Shown piece by piece: positions 33,818-42,605 of a stretch of DNA of 64,000 nt. Source of the DNA: Amycolatopsis bartoniae (GTDB lineage: Bacteria; Actinomycetota; Actinomycetes; Mycobacteriales; Pseudonocardiaceae); contig NZ_JACHWH010000007.1 of assembly GCF_014191255.1 (NCBI RefSeq), positions 1 to 64,000 on the forward strand, in the 5' to 3' direction. The stretch's first letter is position 1, and each line of letters opens with the position of its first letter. The translations under genes were made by a program, and so were the position numbers. The notes under the pieces were generated by a model, which ran no database searches, was not told where the DNA came from, and was given only the letters and a program-made list of their open reading frames with translations.

Positions 33818-35533
33818 GTGACCACCCGAACACCTTCGCCTGCCGAGACCTACGACGTGATCGTCGCCGGATCCGGGGCCGGCGGGCTCGCCGCGGCGGT
33901 CGCCGCCGCACACCGGGGCCTGCGGGTCGTGGTCCTGGAACGCGCGGCGGTGTGCGGCGGCGCGACCGCTTGGTCCGGTGGCTGGATCTGGGCGCCCGGC
34001 AACCCGCTCGCCCGTGCCGACGGTGTCCGCGAGGACACCGACGAGTTCCGCACCTACCTGAACGCCGTGCTGGGCAACGACTTCCATCCGGCCAGAGTGG
34101 ACGCCTTCCTCGCGGCGGCGCCCGAGATGGTCCGCTTCTTCCACGAACGGACGGCGCTGAAGTTCGTGCCGGGAGCCAAGATCTGTGACATCTATGGTGA
34201 TCTGCCGGGCGCGGGCACCGGGCATCGCTCCGTCGCCCCGGCACCGGTGGACCTGCGCGAGCTCGGTGACGACGTGGCCCGGTTGCTGCGCCGCCAGCTG
34301 TACGAGACCTCGTTCCTCGGGCTGGGCATCATGGCGGGCGACGACCTCGGCGGTTTCCTCGCCGCGTCGCGGGGCGACGTGCGCGGGCTGTTGCACGCCA
34401 CGCGCCGGGTGAGCCGGCACATGTTCGACCTCGTCACGCGGCGCCGTGGCATGCAACTGGTCAACGGGACCGCCCTCGTCGGCAGGCTGCTGCGCGCGGC
34501 GCTCGACGCGGGTGTCGCGATCCGGACGTCGGCGCGGGTGAGCCGCCTGATTCGGGACGGGGACACGGTCGCCGGAGTGGAAGCATCCACTCCGGACGGT
34601 CAGCTGATCCTGATCGCGCGCCGGGGTGTGGTGCTCGCGACAGGCGGCTTCCCGCGCGACGAGAACCGGCGGCGGGCGGTCTTCCCCCACGGCGAGAAGC
34701 ACTGGACGCTCGCGCCGGAGACCGCCGACGGCTCGGGGGTCGCGCTCGGCGAGTCCGTGGGCGGGCGGCTGCGCACGGACCTGCGCTCGCCCGCCGCGTG
34801 GTGCCCAGTGTCGCTCGTACCTTATGCGACCGGGCGGACCGGCGTGTTCCCGCACATCATGGACCGCGCGAAGCCCGGCAGCATTGGAGTGCTGCGCACC
34901 GGGCGCCGCTTCGTCAACGAGGCCAACGGTTACTACGACTACGTGTCCGCGATGCTCGCCGCGACGCCCGAGGGTGAACCGGCGGAGGCGTGGCAGATCG
35001 CCGACGCGCGGTACGTGCGCCGCTACCCGCTCGGCATGGTGAAGCCTCGGCCGATACCACTGTTTCCCTATCTGCGCAACGGATATCTGAAACGCGGCCG
35101 CACTCTCGAAGAGCTCGCGCGCACCTGTGGAATCGACCCGGCGGGGCTGGTGGACACCGTCGCACGGTTCAACGCCGCCGCGCGTCGCGGGGAGGATCCA
35201 GAGTTCGGGCGTGGTTCGACGCCCTTCAACCGCTACGGCGGGGACCGTTCTGTCGGCCCGAATCCGTCACTAGCGCCGTTGGAGAAGGCGCCGTTCTACG
35301 CGGTGAAGGTGGTGCCCGGCAGCTTCGGCACGTTCGCCGGGCTCGGCACCGACGAGGCTTCGCGCGTACTCGACGACGAAGACCAGCCGATCCCCGGCCT
35401 TTATGCGGTGGGCTGCGACCAGGCGAGCGTAATGGGCGGCCACTACCCCGCCGGCGGCATCAACCTCGGCCCGGCGCTGACGTTCGGCTGGCTGGCGGCA
35501 CAGGACCTGGCCCGCGCGGAGGTGCCGGCATGA
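33818..35533 (+). CDS. FAD-binding oxidoreductase, 3-ketosteroid dehydrogenase/fumarate-reductase-flavoprotein type (copy 2)
   Basis: A 571-residue flavoprotein of the same family as the product at 26806-28542. The FAD fold is DVIVAGSGAGGLAAAVAAAHRGLRVVVLE, then GGATAWSGGWIWAPGN; the C-terminal contact is GLYAVGCDQASVMGGHYPAGGINLGPALTFGWLAA. GTG at 33818 has GGGAGGA upstream; the frame is open further but without a ribosome site. It is coupled by a 4-bp overlap to the SDR gene and diverges from LysR. Two related but clearly distinct copies, one in each arm of the cluster, suggest two different ring dehydrogenations, or two substrates entering the same route. Confidence 0.85.
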   Translation: MTTRTPSPAETYDVIVAGSGAGGLAAAVAAAHRGLRVVVLERAAVCGGATAWSGGWIWAPGNPLARADGVREDTDEFRTYLNAVLGNDFHPARVDAFLAAAPEMVRFFHERTALKFVPGAKICDIYGDLPGAGTGHRSVAPAPVDLRELGDDVARLLRRQLYETSFLGLGIMAGDDLGGFLAASRGDVRGLLHATRRVSRHMFDLVTRRRGMQLVNGTALVGRLLRAALDAGVAIRTSARVSRLIRDGDTVAGVEASTPDGQLILIARRGVVLATGGFPRDENRRRAVFPHGEKHWTLAPETADGSGVALGESVGGRLRTDLRSPAAWCPVSLVPYATGRTGVFPHIMDRAKPGSIGVLRTGRRFVNEANGYYDYVSAMLAATPEGEPAEAWQIADARYVRRYPLGMVKPRPIPLFPYLRNGYLKRGRTLEELARTCGIDPAGLVDTVARFNAAARRGEDPEFGRGSTPFNRYGGDRSVGPNPSLAPLEKAPFYAVKVVPGSFGTFAGLGTDEASRVLDDEDQPIPGLYAVGCDQASVMGGHYPAGGINLGPALTFGWLAAQDLARAEVPA

Positions 35534-36219
35534 GCTACCCCGAAGGCGTGCGCGCACTCGTGACCGGTGGCGCGTCGGGAATCGGTGCGGCGACGGCGAA
35601 ACGGCTCGCCGCGGATGGCGTGCCCGTCGTGACCGCTGACCTGGCGCCGGGGGCGGACGAGCGACTCGACGTGAGCGATCCCGAAGCCGTTGCGGCGCTT
35701 GCCGCCAAGCTCGGTCCGGTCGGGATTCTCGTGCACAGCGCGGGAATCGTGGGCCCGTCGCGTCCGCTGACCGAGCTGGGGCTCGACGAGTGGCGGACCA
35801 CGTTCCGGGTCAACGTCGACGGGACTTTCCTGCTGTGCCGGGCTTTCGCGCCCGGCATGGCCCGCGCGGGCTGGGGCCGGATCGTGACGATGGCGAGCAT
35901 CGCGGCCAAGGACGGCAATCCCGCGCAGAGCGCGTACTCCGCGTCGAAGGCCGCCGTCGTCGGGCTGACGAAGTCGCTCGGCAAGGAGCTGGCGAGGACC
36001 GGGGTGCTGGTCAACGCCGTCGCGCCCGCGGCGGTCGAGACGCCGATGAACGCCGACACCGACCCGGCCATCCTCGCCCGCTCGCAGGCGCTGACGCCGA
36101 TGGGCCGGTTCGGGCGCGCGGAGGAGATCGCCGAGCTGATCGCGTGGCTGTGCTCGGAGCAGCTCAGCTTCTCCACCGGCGCGGTGTACGACGCCAGCGG
36201 CGGCCGGGCCTCCTACTGA
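35530..36219 (+). CDS. Short-chain dehydrogenase/reductase
   Basis: A 229-residue classical SDR. The cofactor motif is ALVTGGASGIGAATAKRLA, the structural motif NAG appears as HSAGIVG, and the catalytic set is Ser in MASIAAKDGN plus YSASK. The C-terminus with FSTGAVYDASGGRASY is typical. The acidic residue after strand 2 (VVTADLAPG) points to NAD rather than NADP. It is coupled to the flavoprotein gene by 4 bp, so the two probably act on the same compound, for example oxidising a ring hydroxyl to the ketone used by the flavoprotein. Confidence 0.88.
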   Translation: MSYPEGVRALVTGGASGIGAATAKRLAADGVPVVTADLAPGADERLDVSDPEAVAALAAKLGPVGILVHSAGIVGPSRPLTELGLDEWRTTFRVNVDGTFLLCRAFAPGMARAGWGRIVTMASIAAKDGNPAQSAYSASKAAVVGLTKSLGKELARTGVLVNAVAPAAVETPMNADTDPAILARSQALTPMGRFGRAEEIAELIAWLCSEQLSFSTGAVYDASGGRASY

Positions 36220-36325
36220 CCATGGCGCAGAGCCAGACGATCAGGAAGTGATCTGCGCGAGGCCCTGCACGACGACGACGGGCCCGGCGCCCGGCCGCTC
36301 CCGGGCCGCGGCGCGGGCATGCGCG

Positions 36326-36349
36326 ACGGGGCCGTCCGGACGGCCCCGT
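36326..36349. terminator. Perfect 24-bp palindrome, probable terminator
   Basis: ACGGGGCCGTCC followed directly by GGACGGCCCCGT is a perfect palindrome that can fold into a very stable hairpin. It lies between the convergent stops of the SDR gene and pobA, the expected place for a bidirectional terminator. A second hairpin follows 17 bp later. Confidence 0.65.
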
Positions 36350-36366
36350 GTCGCTATGATGACGTC

Positions 36367-36394
36367 GCTGCCGTATTCGTCGTTATACGGCAGC
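36367..36394. terminator. Second hairpin between the SDR gene and pobA
   Basis: GCTGCCGTAT and ATACGGCAGC form a perfect 10-bp stem around the 8-base loop TCGTCGTT. It is less GC-rich than the neighbouring palindrome. On the minus strand it would be the first hairpin met after pobA, so it may be the terminator for that operon, or an operator. Confidence 0.5.
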
Positions 36395-36416
36395 GGAGAC
36401 CGGTCGTCCCGAGGGT

Positions 36417-37586
36417 TCAGTACCCGAAAGGCAACCCCGCGTAGTTCTCCGCCAGGCCGGTCGCCGCGGCGGTGCTCGATGCCACCCAGCGCAGCTGCGA
36501 GAGCTGCAGCTGCGCGTCGAACGGGTCGTCCGACTTGTGCAGCATCGTGGTCATCCACCAGGAGAAGTGCGTGCAGCGCCAGACGCGGCGCAACGCCGTG
36601 TCGGAGTACGCGTCGGCGAGCGCCGGGTCCTTGTCCCGCAACAGCGCGGCCAGCGCCGGGGCGAGCAGCGCCACGTCGGCGACCGCGAGGTTCAGACCTT
36701 TCGCCCCCGTCGGCGGCACGATGTGCGCGGCGTCCCCGGCCAGGAAGAGGCGCCCGTGGCGCATCGGCTGCTGCACGAAGCTGCGCATGGGCAACACGGA
36801 CTTCTCCGTGATCGGCCCCGGCGTCAGCGTCCAGCCGTCCTGGCCGTGGCCCAGCCGCGCGGCCAGCGCGTCCCAGATCCGGTCGTCCGGCCACTCGGCG
36901 ACGTCCGTGCCGTTGGGCACCTGCAGGTACAGCCGCGAAACCTTGGCCGAGCGCATGGAGTGCAGCGCGAAACCGTCCGGGTGCCAGGCGTAGATCAGCT
37001 CGTCGGTCGACGGGGCGACGTCCGCGAGAATTCCCAGCCACGAGTACGAATAGGTGCGCTCCCACGTGGCCGGATCCGGCACGGCGGCGCGCGACGGGCC
37101 GAACGAGCCGTCGCAGCCCACGACCACGTCCGCGTCGAGCCGTTGCGCTGCACCGTCCGCGTCGGTGAAGGTGACGTACGGCCGCTCGGAGTCGATGTCG
37201 TGCACGGCCGTTTCCGTGACCTCGTAGACGATCTCCTGCCCGGCGGCCTCCCGCGCCCGGCCGAGGTCCTTGGTCACCTCGGTCTGCCCGTACACCGTGA
37301 CGCTGCGGCCCACCAGGTCCACGAAGTCGAGGTGGTGGCGCTCCCGCGGCCACTGCAGGTAGATCCCGCGGTGGACGTCGCCCTCGCGCGCCAGCCGCTC
37401 CCCCAGCCCCACCTCGCGCAGCAGGTCCACTGTGGACTGTTCGAGGATGCCCGCGCGGATGCGTGCCTCGACGTACTCACGCGAGCGGGTCTCGACGATC
37501 ACGGACTCGACGCCCGCGCGGTCGAGCAGGTGGGACAGCAACAGTCCGGCCGGGCCGGCGCCGACGATGGCGACCTGGGTACGCAT
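36417..37586 (-). CDS. pobA: 4-hydroxybenzoate 3-monooxygenase
   Basis: A 389-residue flavoprotein hydroxylase that converts 4-hydroxybenzoate to protocatechuate. It follows PobA over its whole length: TQVAIVGAGPAGLLLSHLLDRAG, RIRAGILEQSTVDLLRE, TVYGQTEVTKDL, VVGCDGSFGPSR, SYSWLGILAD, GRLFLAGDAAHIVPPTGAKG and FSWWMTTMLH. The length is that of the family. It is 45 bp below an IclR gene and forms the end of the vdh-ech-fcs-marR-iclR-pobA row. Its substrate is what the upstream enzymes would release from p-coumarate. Confidence 0.95.
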   Translation of the reverse strand: MRTQVAIVGAGPAGLLLSHLLDRAGVESVIVETRSREYVEARIRAGILEQSTVDLLREVGLGERLAREGDVHRGIYLQWPRERHHLDFVDLVGRSVTVYGQTEVTKDLGRAREAAGQEIVYEVTETAVHDIDSERPYVTFTDADGAAQRLDADVVVGCDGSFGPSRAAVPDPATWERTYSYSWLGILADVAPSTDELIYAWHPDGFALHSMRSAKVSRLYLQVPNGTDVAEWPDDRIWDALAARLGHGQDGWTLTPGPITEKSVLPMRSFVQQPMRHGRLFLAGDAAHIVPPTGAKGLNLAVADVALLAPALAALLRDKDPALADAYSDTALRRVWRCTHFSWWMTTMLHKSDDPFDAQLQLSQLRWVASSTAAATGLAENYAGLPFGY

Positions 37587-37631
37587 GGGACCACTCTCGT
37601 CGCCGCGGCCCCCGACGGCCAGAGGGGGCTC

Positions 37632-38381
37632 TCACTCAGTGGAAAGCGTCCGCCCGATCCCGGCGGCCGCGACCCGCAGCGCGGCGACCAGCCGCGGGCG
37701 GTGCCGGCGCAGGTCGGGCACCACGAGACCGAGTGCCGCGACCACCTCGTCGTGCCGCCGGACCGGCACGGCGACCGAGCAGGCGCCGAGGGTCATCTCC
37801 TCGACCGTCTGCGCGAGTTCCTCCCGCCGCACGCGGTCCAGCTGGGCCCGCAACAACCCGGGCTGGGTCACGGTGTACGGCGTGATCCGCGGCAGGTCGG
37901 CCAGCACGGCGCGGCGCACGTCCTCCGGCGCGTGCGCGAGCAGGACCTTCCCGACCCCGGTGGCGTGCATCGGCAGCGTGCCGCCGACCCGGCTCACCAC
38001 CGGCACGGTCGCGCGGCCGGTGAGCCGGTCGAGGTAGAGCACCTCCTGCCCCGCCCGCTCGGCCAGGTGCACGGTGGCGTGCGTGGCGGCGTAGAGGTCC
38101 TGCAGGAACGGCGCGGCGGCCTCGCGCAGCCCGGCCTGCACCGGCGCGAGCAGCCCGAGGTCCCACAGCCGGCGACCGATGACGTAACGATCCCCGTGGC
38201 GTTCCAGCCCGCCGAGCGCCACCAGCTCCGTGGCGAGGCGGTGCGCGGTGGCGAGCGGAAGCCCCGCGCGACGGGCCACGTCGCTGGCGGTCAGGGCGCG
38301 GTGGTCGGCGTCGAAGGCGCCCAGCACCGCGAACACCCGCGACGCGACGCTGACACCGGGGCTGGACAGGTTCCCTGACAT
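37632..38381 (-). CDS. IclR-family regulator (PobR/PcaU-like)
   Basis: A 249-residue regulator with winged helix at about 10-70 (VASRVFAVLGAFDADHRALTASDVARRAGLPLATAHRLA) and the IclR effector domain at about 80-245 (LDRLTGRATVPVVSRVGGTLPMHATGVGKVLLAH, SVAVPVRRHDEVVAALGLVV). It sits directly before pobA and 4 bp after the MarR stop. IclR proteins control pobA and pca genes in many soil bacteria, so 4-hydroxybenzoate or protocatechuate sensing is likely. Confidence 0.9.
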   Translation of the reverse strand: MSGNLSSPGVSVASRVFAVLGAFDADHRALTASDVARRAGLPLATAHRLATELVALGGLERHGDRYVIGRRLWDLGLLAPVQAGLREAAAPFLQDLYAATHATVHLAERAGQEVLYLDRLTGRATVPVVSRVGGTLPMHATGVGKVLLAHAPEDVRRAVLADLPRITPYTVTQPGLLRAQLDRVRREELAQTVEEMTLGACSVAVPVRRHDEVVAALGLVVPDLRRHRPRLVAALRVAAAGIGRTLSTE

Positions 38382-38385
38382 CGGG

Positions 38386-38853
38386 TCACTCGTCGACGTG
38401 GCCGCTCAGCGCGGCGTAGCCCAGCTCCAGGCTTTGGCGGAACAACCCGTGCTGCACCGCCGGAACGGCGCCGAGCAGCTCGGCCTCGATCGCCTCGATC
38501 AGCGGGTCGCAGCGCTCCAGCAGCGCGCGGCCCGCGTCGGTGAGGGTGAGCAGCAGGACGCGCTTGTTGTGCGGGTCGCGGTGGCGCGCGATGTGCCCGT
38601 GGCGCTCCAGCCAGCGGATCATCTCGTTCATCGTCTGCGGGGTGACGAAGGAGCGCCGGGCGAGCTGCGCGGACGACAGCCCGTCCCGGGCACGCAGCGC
38701 GGTGAGCGCCGTGAACTGCAGCGTGGACAGGCCGTGCGGGCGCAGCGCCTCGTCCATCCTGGCGCGGATCGCCAGTTCGAGGCGCTTGACCAGGTAGAGG
38801 GTCAGCGGGTCTTCGGCCACCTCCGGATTGTCCCGCACGGCCTGACGCGTCAC
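38386..38853 (-). CDS. MarR-family regulator of the hydroxycinnamate operon
   Basis: A 155-residue MarR protein. The winged helix covers about 45-110 (LSTLQFTALTALRARDGLSSAQLARRSFVTPQTMNEMIRWLERHGHIARHRDP, KRVLLLTLTDAG). GTG at 38853 overlaps the fcs stop by 4 bp. MarR regulators of hydroxycinnamate operons (FerC/HcaR/CouR type) respond to the CoA thioesters made by the operon's own synthetase. The palindrome TCAGGTTTCCTGA upstream of vdh is a candidate site for this protein or for its homologue at 42686. Confidence 0.9.
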   Translation of the reverse strand: MTRQAVRDNPEVAEDPLTLYLVKRLELAIRARMDEALRPHGLSTLQFTALTALRARDGLSSAQLARRSFVTPQTMNEMIRWLERHGHIARHRDPHNKRVLLLTLTDAGRALLERCDPLIEAIEAELLGAVPAVQHGLFRQSLELGYAALSGHVDE

Positions 38854-40283
38854 GCGGTGTGCTCCCCCAGCCGCTTCTTCACGGCTGCCTTCCGCACCTT
38901 CCCGGAGCCGGTGCGGGGCAGCTCGGTCCAGAACTCGACCTCCTTGGGCACCTTGTACCCGGCCAGCCGCTCGCGCAGGAACTCCTGGATCTCGCCGGCC
39001 GTCGCCGTCGCGCCTTCGCGCAGCACGACGACCGCGCGCGGAACCTCGCCCCACCGGGGATCCGGCGTACCGACGACCGCGCACAGCTCCACGGCGGGAT
39101 GGGCGTACAAAGCGGACTCCACCTCGGCCGGGTACACGTTCTCGCCGCCGGAGATGATCATGTCCTTGATCCGGTCGACGACGGTCACGAACCCGTCCTC
39201 GTCGGCCACGGCCACGTCGCCGGAGTGCAGCCACCCGCCGGCCAGCGCCTCCTCCGTGGCGTCGGGGCGATTCCAGTAGCCGAGCATGACGTTCGGGCCC
39301 CGGACCACGACCTCGCCCCGCTCCCCCGGCGGCACCCGTTCGCCCGCGGCGTTCACGATCTTCACGTCGGTGAAGAAGGACGGCACCCCGGCCGTGCCCG
39401 CCTTGGTGTGCACGGCTTCCGGGTCGAGGATGAGCACGCCCGGGGAGGCTTCGGTCATCCCGTAGCCCTGCACGAACACCAGCCCGCGGTCCAGGTAGCG
39501 GCGGATCGTGGACTCCGGCACCGGGGACCCGCCGCAGAGCAGGGCCCGCACGCTCGACAGGTCCGCGTCGGCCCAGCGCGGCTGGGCGGCGATCGCGTCG
39601 TACATCGCGGGCACCCCGAACAGCGTGGTGATCCGGTGCCGTTCGATCAGCTCCAGCGCCCGCGCCGGGTCGAAGGACTCCTCCAGCACGCAGGTGCCGC
39701 CCTTGAGCAGCGTCGGCAGGCACGACATGCCCAGCGCCGCCGCGTGGAACAGCGGCGCGACGACGAGCGTGATGTCCTTTCCGGACAGATCGCTTTCCAC
39801 CAGCACGTTCACGCAGTTCCACGTGAGGTTGCCGTGGCTGAGCACCGCGCCCTTGGGCCTGCCGGTGGAACCGGAGGTGTACATGATCAGGCACGGGTCG
39901 TCCAGCGTGACGGGCTCGTCGAACGGCTCGCCGGGACGCCGGTGCTCCTCGACGTCCTGCGGCCGCAGGAGGACCGAAACCCCGGCGTCGGACAGCACGA
40001 ACTCGCGTTCGGGCTCGGTGAGCCGGGTGTTGAGCGGCACGAAGATCGCCCCGAGCGACCCGGTGGCGAACAGCGTCTCCAGGTACGCCGGATGGTTCGG
40101 GCCGAGGTAGGCGACCCGGTCACCGCGGCGGACCCCGCGCTCACGCAGGCCGCGGGCCAGCGCGGCGGTCCGCCGCGCCAGCTCCGCGTAGCTGATCCGC
40201 TCGTCCCGGTGCACCAGCGCGGTGCGGTCCGGGGTCATCCGGGCACGCCGCACCGGCCACGAGCCCAGTCCGCCGTCGCGCAT
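38850..40283 (-). CDS. fcs: Feruloyl/4-coumaroyl-CoA synthetase
   Basis: A 477-residue ANL enzyme: CLIMYTSGSTGRPKGAVLSHGN (A3), VQGYGMTEASPGV (A5), LHSGDVAVADEDGFVTVVDRIKDMIISGGENVYP (A7-A8) and the Lys in PRTGSGKVRKAA. By itself the sequence says only acyl-CoA synthetase; the tight linkage to a clear hydroxycinnamoyl-CoA hydratase-lyase and an aldehyde dehydrogenase makes hydroxycinnamate the expected substrate. ATG at 40283 lies 3 bp after the ech stop. This is the usual actinobacterial ech-fcs order. Confidence 0.85.
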   Translation of the reverse strand: MRDGGLGSWPVRRARMTPDRTALVHRDERISYAELARRTAALARGLRERGVRRGDRVAYLGPNHPAYLETLFATGSLGAIFVPLNTRLTEPEREFVLSDAGVSVLLRPQDVEEHRRPGEPFDEPVTLDDPCLIMYTSGSTGRPKGAVLSHGNLTWNCVNVLVESDLSGKDITLVVAPLFHAAALGMSCLPTLLKGGTCVLEESFDPARALELIERHRITTLFGVPAMYDAIAAQPRWADADLSSVRALLCGGSPVPESTIRRYLDRGLVFVQGYGMTEASPGVLILDPEAVHTKAGTAGVPSFFTDVKIVNAAGERVPPGERGEVVVRGPNVMLGYWNRPDATEEALAGGWLHSGDVAVADEDGFVTVVDRIKDMIISGGENVYPAEVESALYAHPAVELCAVVGTPDPRWGEVPRAVVVLREGATATAGEIQEFLRERLAGYKVPKEVEFWTELPRTGSGKVRKAAVKKRLGEHTA

Positions 40284-40285
40284 CG

Positions 40286-41119
40286 TCAGTCCTTTGTGTA
40301 AGCCGACAGGCCGGGACGGAAGCTCTTCTCGTCGAGGAACTGCGTCAGGCCCTTCTGCCTGCCGCGCTCGGCGTCGAGGAACTGCGACTGCTCCAGCTTG
40401 GCGTAGAGGTAGTCCTCCGCCTGCTCCCACGGCATCTCCTGGGCCAGCTTGTAGCCCACCTTCGCCGTCCGCAGCACGACCGGGTTCATCGACGCCAGCT
40501 TCAGCGCCAGCTCGCGGGTGCGCTCGCGCAGCCGCTCCGCCGGGACCGCCTCGTTGACCAGCCGCATCTCGGCGGCGCGGCGGCCGTCGAAGGGCTCGCC
40601 GGTCATGATGAAGTACAGCGCGTCGCGCTGGCTGACGGTCGCGGCCAGCGCGCGGGAGACCACGCCGCCCGGCGGGATGCCCCAGTTGATCTCGGACAGG
40701 CCGTACTGCGCCTCCTCGTCGGAGATCGCGAGGTCACAGGCGACGAGCGGGGTGAACGCGCCGCCGAAGCACCAGCCGTTGACCATCGCGATGGTGGGCT
40801 TCGACCAGTTCGCCAGCCGCTTCCACTGCCATTCGGCACTCGCCCGGCGGACGCGGATCTGCAGCGCGGGGTCGCCGGACTCGTCGACCTCGCGGAAGTA
40901 CTCCTTGAGGTCCATCCCCGCGGAGAAGGAGTTCCCGGCGCCGGTGAGCACGAGGACCTTGCAGCGCGGGTCGCCTTCGAGCGCGTCGAGGGTGGCGACC
41001 ATCTCGTCGTTGAGGGTGGGGTTCATCGCGTTCCGCTTGCCGGGGCGGTTCAGCGTGACCCAGGCGATGCCCTCGTCGAACTCGACGAGAACCGTGTTGC
41101 CCCAGGGGGGTGTGGACAC
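40286..41119 (-). CDS. ech: p-Hydroxycinnamoyl-CoA hydratase/lyase (feruloyl-CoA hydratase-aldolase)
   Basis: A 277-residue crotonase-fold enzyme that hydrates feruloyl- or coumaroyl-CoA and splits off acetyl-CoA to give vanillin or 4-hydroxybenzaldehyde. It follows the HCHL branch closely: WVTLNRPGKRNAMNPTLNDEM, SAGMDLKEYFREVDE, WQWKRLANWSKPTIAMVNGW, GLSEINWGIPPGGVVS (catalytic Glu), ALYFIMTGEPFDG and DYLYAKLEQSQFLD. The GTG start at 41119 has GGAAG upstream. It is 12 bp below the aldehyde dehydrogenase stop. Confidence 0.95.
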   Translation of the reverse strand: MSTPPWGNTVLVEFDEGIAWVTLNRPGKRNAMNPTLNDEMVATLDALEGDPRCKVLVLTGAGNSFSAGMDLKEYFREVDESGDPALQIRVRRASAEWQWKRLANWSKPTIAMVNGWCFGGAFTPLVACDLAISDEEAQYGLSEINWGIPPGGVVSRALAATVSQRDALYFIMTGEPFDGRRAAEMRLVNEAVPAERLRERTRELALKLASMNPVVLRTAKVGYKLAQEMPWEQAEDYLYAKLEQSQFLDAERGRQKGLTQFLDEKSFRPGLSAYTKD

Positions 41120-41131
41120 TTGGTCTTCCTT

Positions 41132-42586
41132 TCAGAACGGGTACCGCGCCGACTCGGCGCGGACGGTGACCCACTGGGTCTCGGTGAAGGCTTCGAGGTT
41201 GGCGCGGGCACCGCCCACGCGGCCCACCCCGGAGGCCCCGACCCCGCCGAACGGCGCGGCCGGGTCGTCGTTGACGGTCTGGTCGTTGATGTGGACCAGC
41301 CCGGACGGGATGCGGTCGGCCAGCGCGAGCCCGGCGGCCGGGTTCGCGGTGAGCACGCCGAGGGACAGCCCGTACTCGGTTTCGGTGGCGAGCTCGACGG
41401 CCTCGTCGAGGGTGTCGAACGCCCGCACGCACGCGACCGGCCCGAACACCTCCTCGGCGTAGGCGGGGATGCCGGCGTGGCAGTCCGCCAGGACGGTGGG
41501 CCGGAAGAACGGGCCGTCCGCCGTGCCGCCCTGCACGAGCCGGGCCCCGGCGGCGACGCTGCGGTCCACCAGGTCCTGGACCTTCGCTAGCTGACCGGCG
41601 TCGATGATCGGGCCGAGCGCGACGTCGGCGGTGAACGGGTCGCCGACGGGCAGCTGCTCGGCCTTCTTGCCCAGCAGCTCCACGTACCGGTCGTAGCGCG
41701 AGCGGTGCACGAGGTGGCGGCCGGTGGCCATGCAGATCTGGCCCTGGTGCAGGAAACTGCCGAACGCGCCGCACGACGCGGCGGCCTCCAGGTCGGCGTC
41801 CTCGCACACGATCAGCGCGCTGTTGCCGCCCAGCTCCAGGTGCGCCCGCTTGAGCAGCTCCCCGGCGCGCGCGCCGATGGCCCGCCCGGCGCGGGTCGAG
41901 CCGGTGAACGAGATGACCGGCACCCGTGGGTGCTCGACGAGTGCGGCGCCCGCCTCGGCGTCGCCGGGCAGCACCTGCAGCACCCCGGCGGGCAGGCCGG
42001 CCTCCTCGAAGATCCGGGCGATCACCACGCCGCCGGACACCGCGGTGCGAGGGTCCGGCTTGACGATCACCGCGTTGCCCAGCGCCAGCGCCGGAGCGAC
42101 CGAGCGCATCGACAGCAGGAGCGGGAAGTTGAACGGCGAGATCACCGCGACCACCCCGGCCGGCACCCGGCGCTCGACGCTGATCCGGCCCGCGGACGGC
42201 AGCAGCTCGCCGTAGGGCGCGGACGCCTGCGCGGCGGCCTGGGTGCACTCCCCGGCCGAGCCGTCGATCTCGATGCCCGCCTTGAGCCGCACCGAGCCGG
42301 ACTCGCGGACCAGCCATTCGGCGATCTCGCTCGCGTGCTCGGTCAGCAGCGCGGCCGCCTTCAGCAGGATCGCGGCTCGCTCGGTGTGCGGGCGGGCGGC
42401 CCACTCCCGTTGCGCCACCACGGCCCGCTCGACGGCGGCGGCGACGTCCGCCGCGCCGGCCACACCGACCGAACCGAGCACGGCGCCGGTCGCGGGCTCG
42501 GACACCTCGCGCACGCCGGCGCCACCGGAGGTCCAGCCGCCGGTGAAGACCCGGTCCTGCCACGTCGCGGGATCGAGGAAAGCCAT
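41132..42586 (-). CDS. vdh: Vanillin/4-hydroxybenzaldehyde dehydrogenase
   Basis: A 484-residue aldehyde dehydrogenase of the benzaldehyde/vanillin dehydrogenase branch. Catalytic Glu is in LELGGNSALIV, catalytic Cys in FLHQGQICMATGR, and the NAD-binding turn is SFTGSTRAGRAIG; the C-terminal INDQTVNDDPAAPFGGVGASGVGRVGG is typical of the aromatic-aldehyde group. It is the first gene of the operon vdh-ech-fcs-marR. A palindrome TCAGGTTTCCTGA lies 20 bp before its ATG. Confidence 0.9.
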   Translation of the reverse strand: MAFLDPATWQDRVFTGGWTSGGAGVREVSEPATGAVLGSVGVAGAADVAAAVERAVVAQREWAARPHTERAAILLKAAALLTEHASEIAEWLVRESGSVRLKAGIEIDGSAGECTQAAAQASAPYGELLPSAGRISVERRVPAGVVAVISPFNFPLLLSMRSVAPALALGNAVIVKPDPRTAVSGGVVIARIFEEAGLPAGVLQVLPGDAEAGAALVEHPRVPVISFTGSTRAGRAIGARAGELLKRAHLELGGNSALIVCEDADLEAAASCGAFGSFLHQGQICMATGRHLVHRSRYDRYVELLGKKAEQLPVGDPFTADVALGPIIDAGQLAKVQDLVDRSVAAGARLVQGGTADGPFFRPTVLADCHAGIPAYAEEVFGPVACVRAFDTLDEAVELATETEYGLSLGVLTANPAAGLALADRIPSGLVHINDQTVNDDPAAPFGGVGASGVGRVGGARANLEAFTETQWVTVRAESARYPF

Positions 42587-42605
42587 GGGATCTCCCTGCT
42601 ACTTG

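Noticed and set aside
36222..36251. A 9-codon reading frame (MAQSQTIRK) after the SDR stop.
   Set aside because: No ribosome site and too short to support as a gene.
36241..36416. A minus-strand extension of an open frame from the pobA region down to 36241.
   Set aside because: It runs through two hairpins and shows no homology I can recognise; it is out of frame with pobA.
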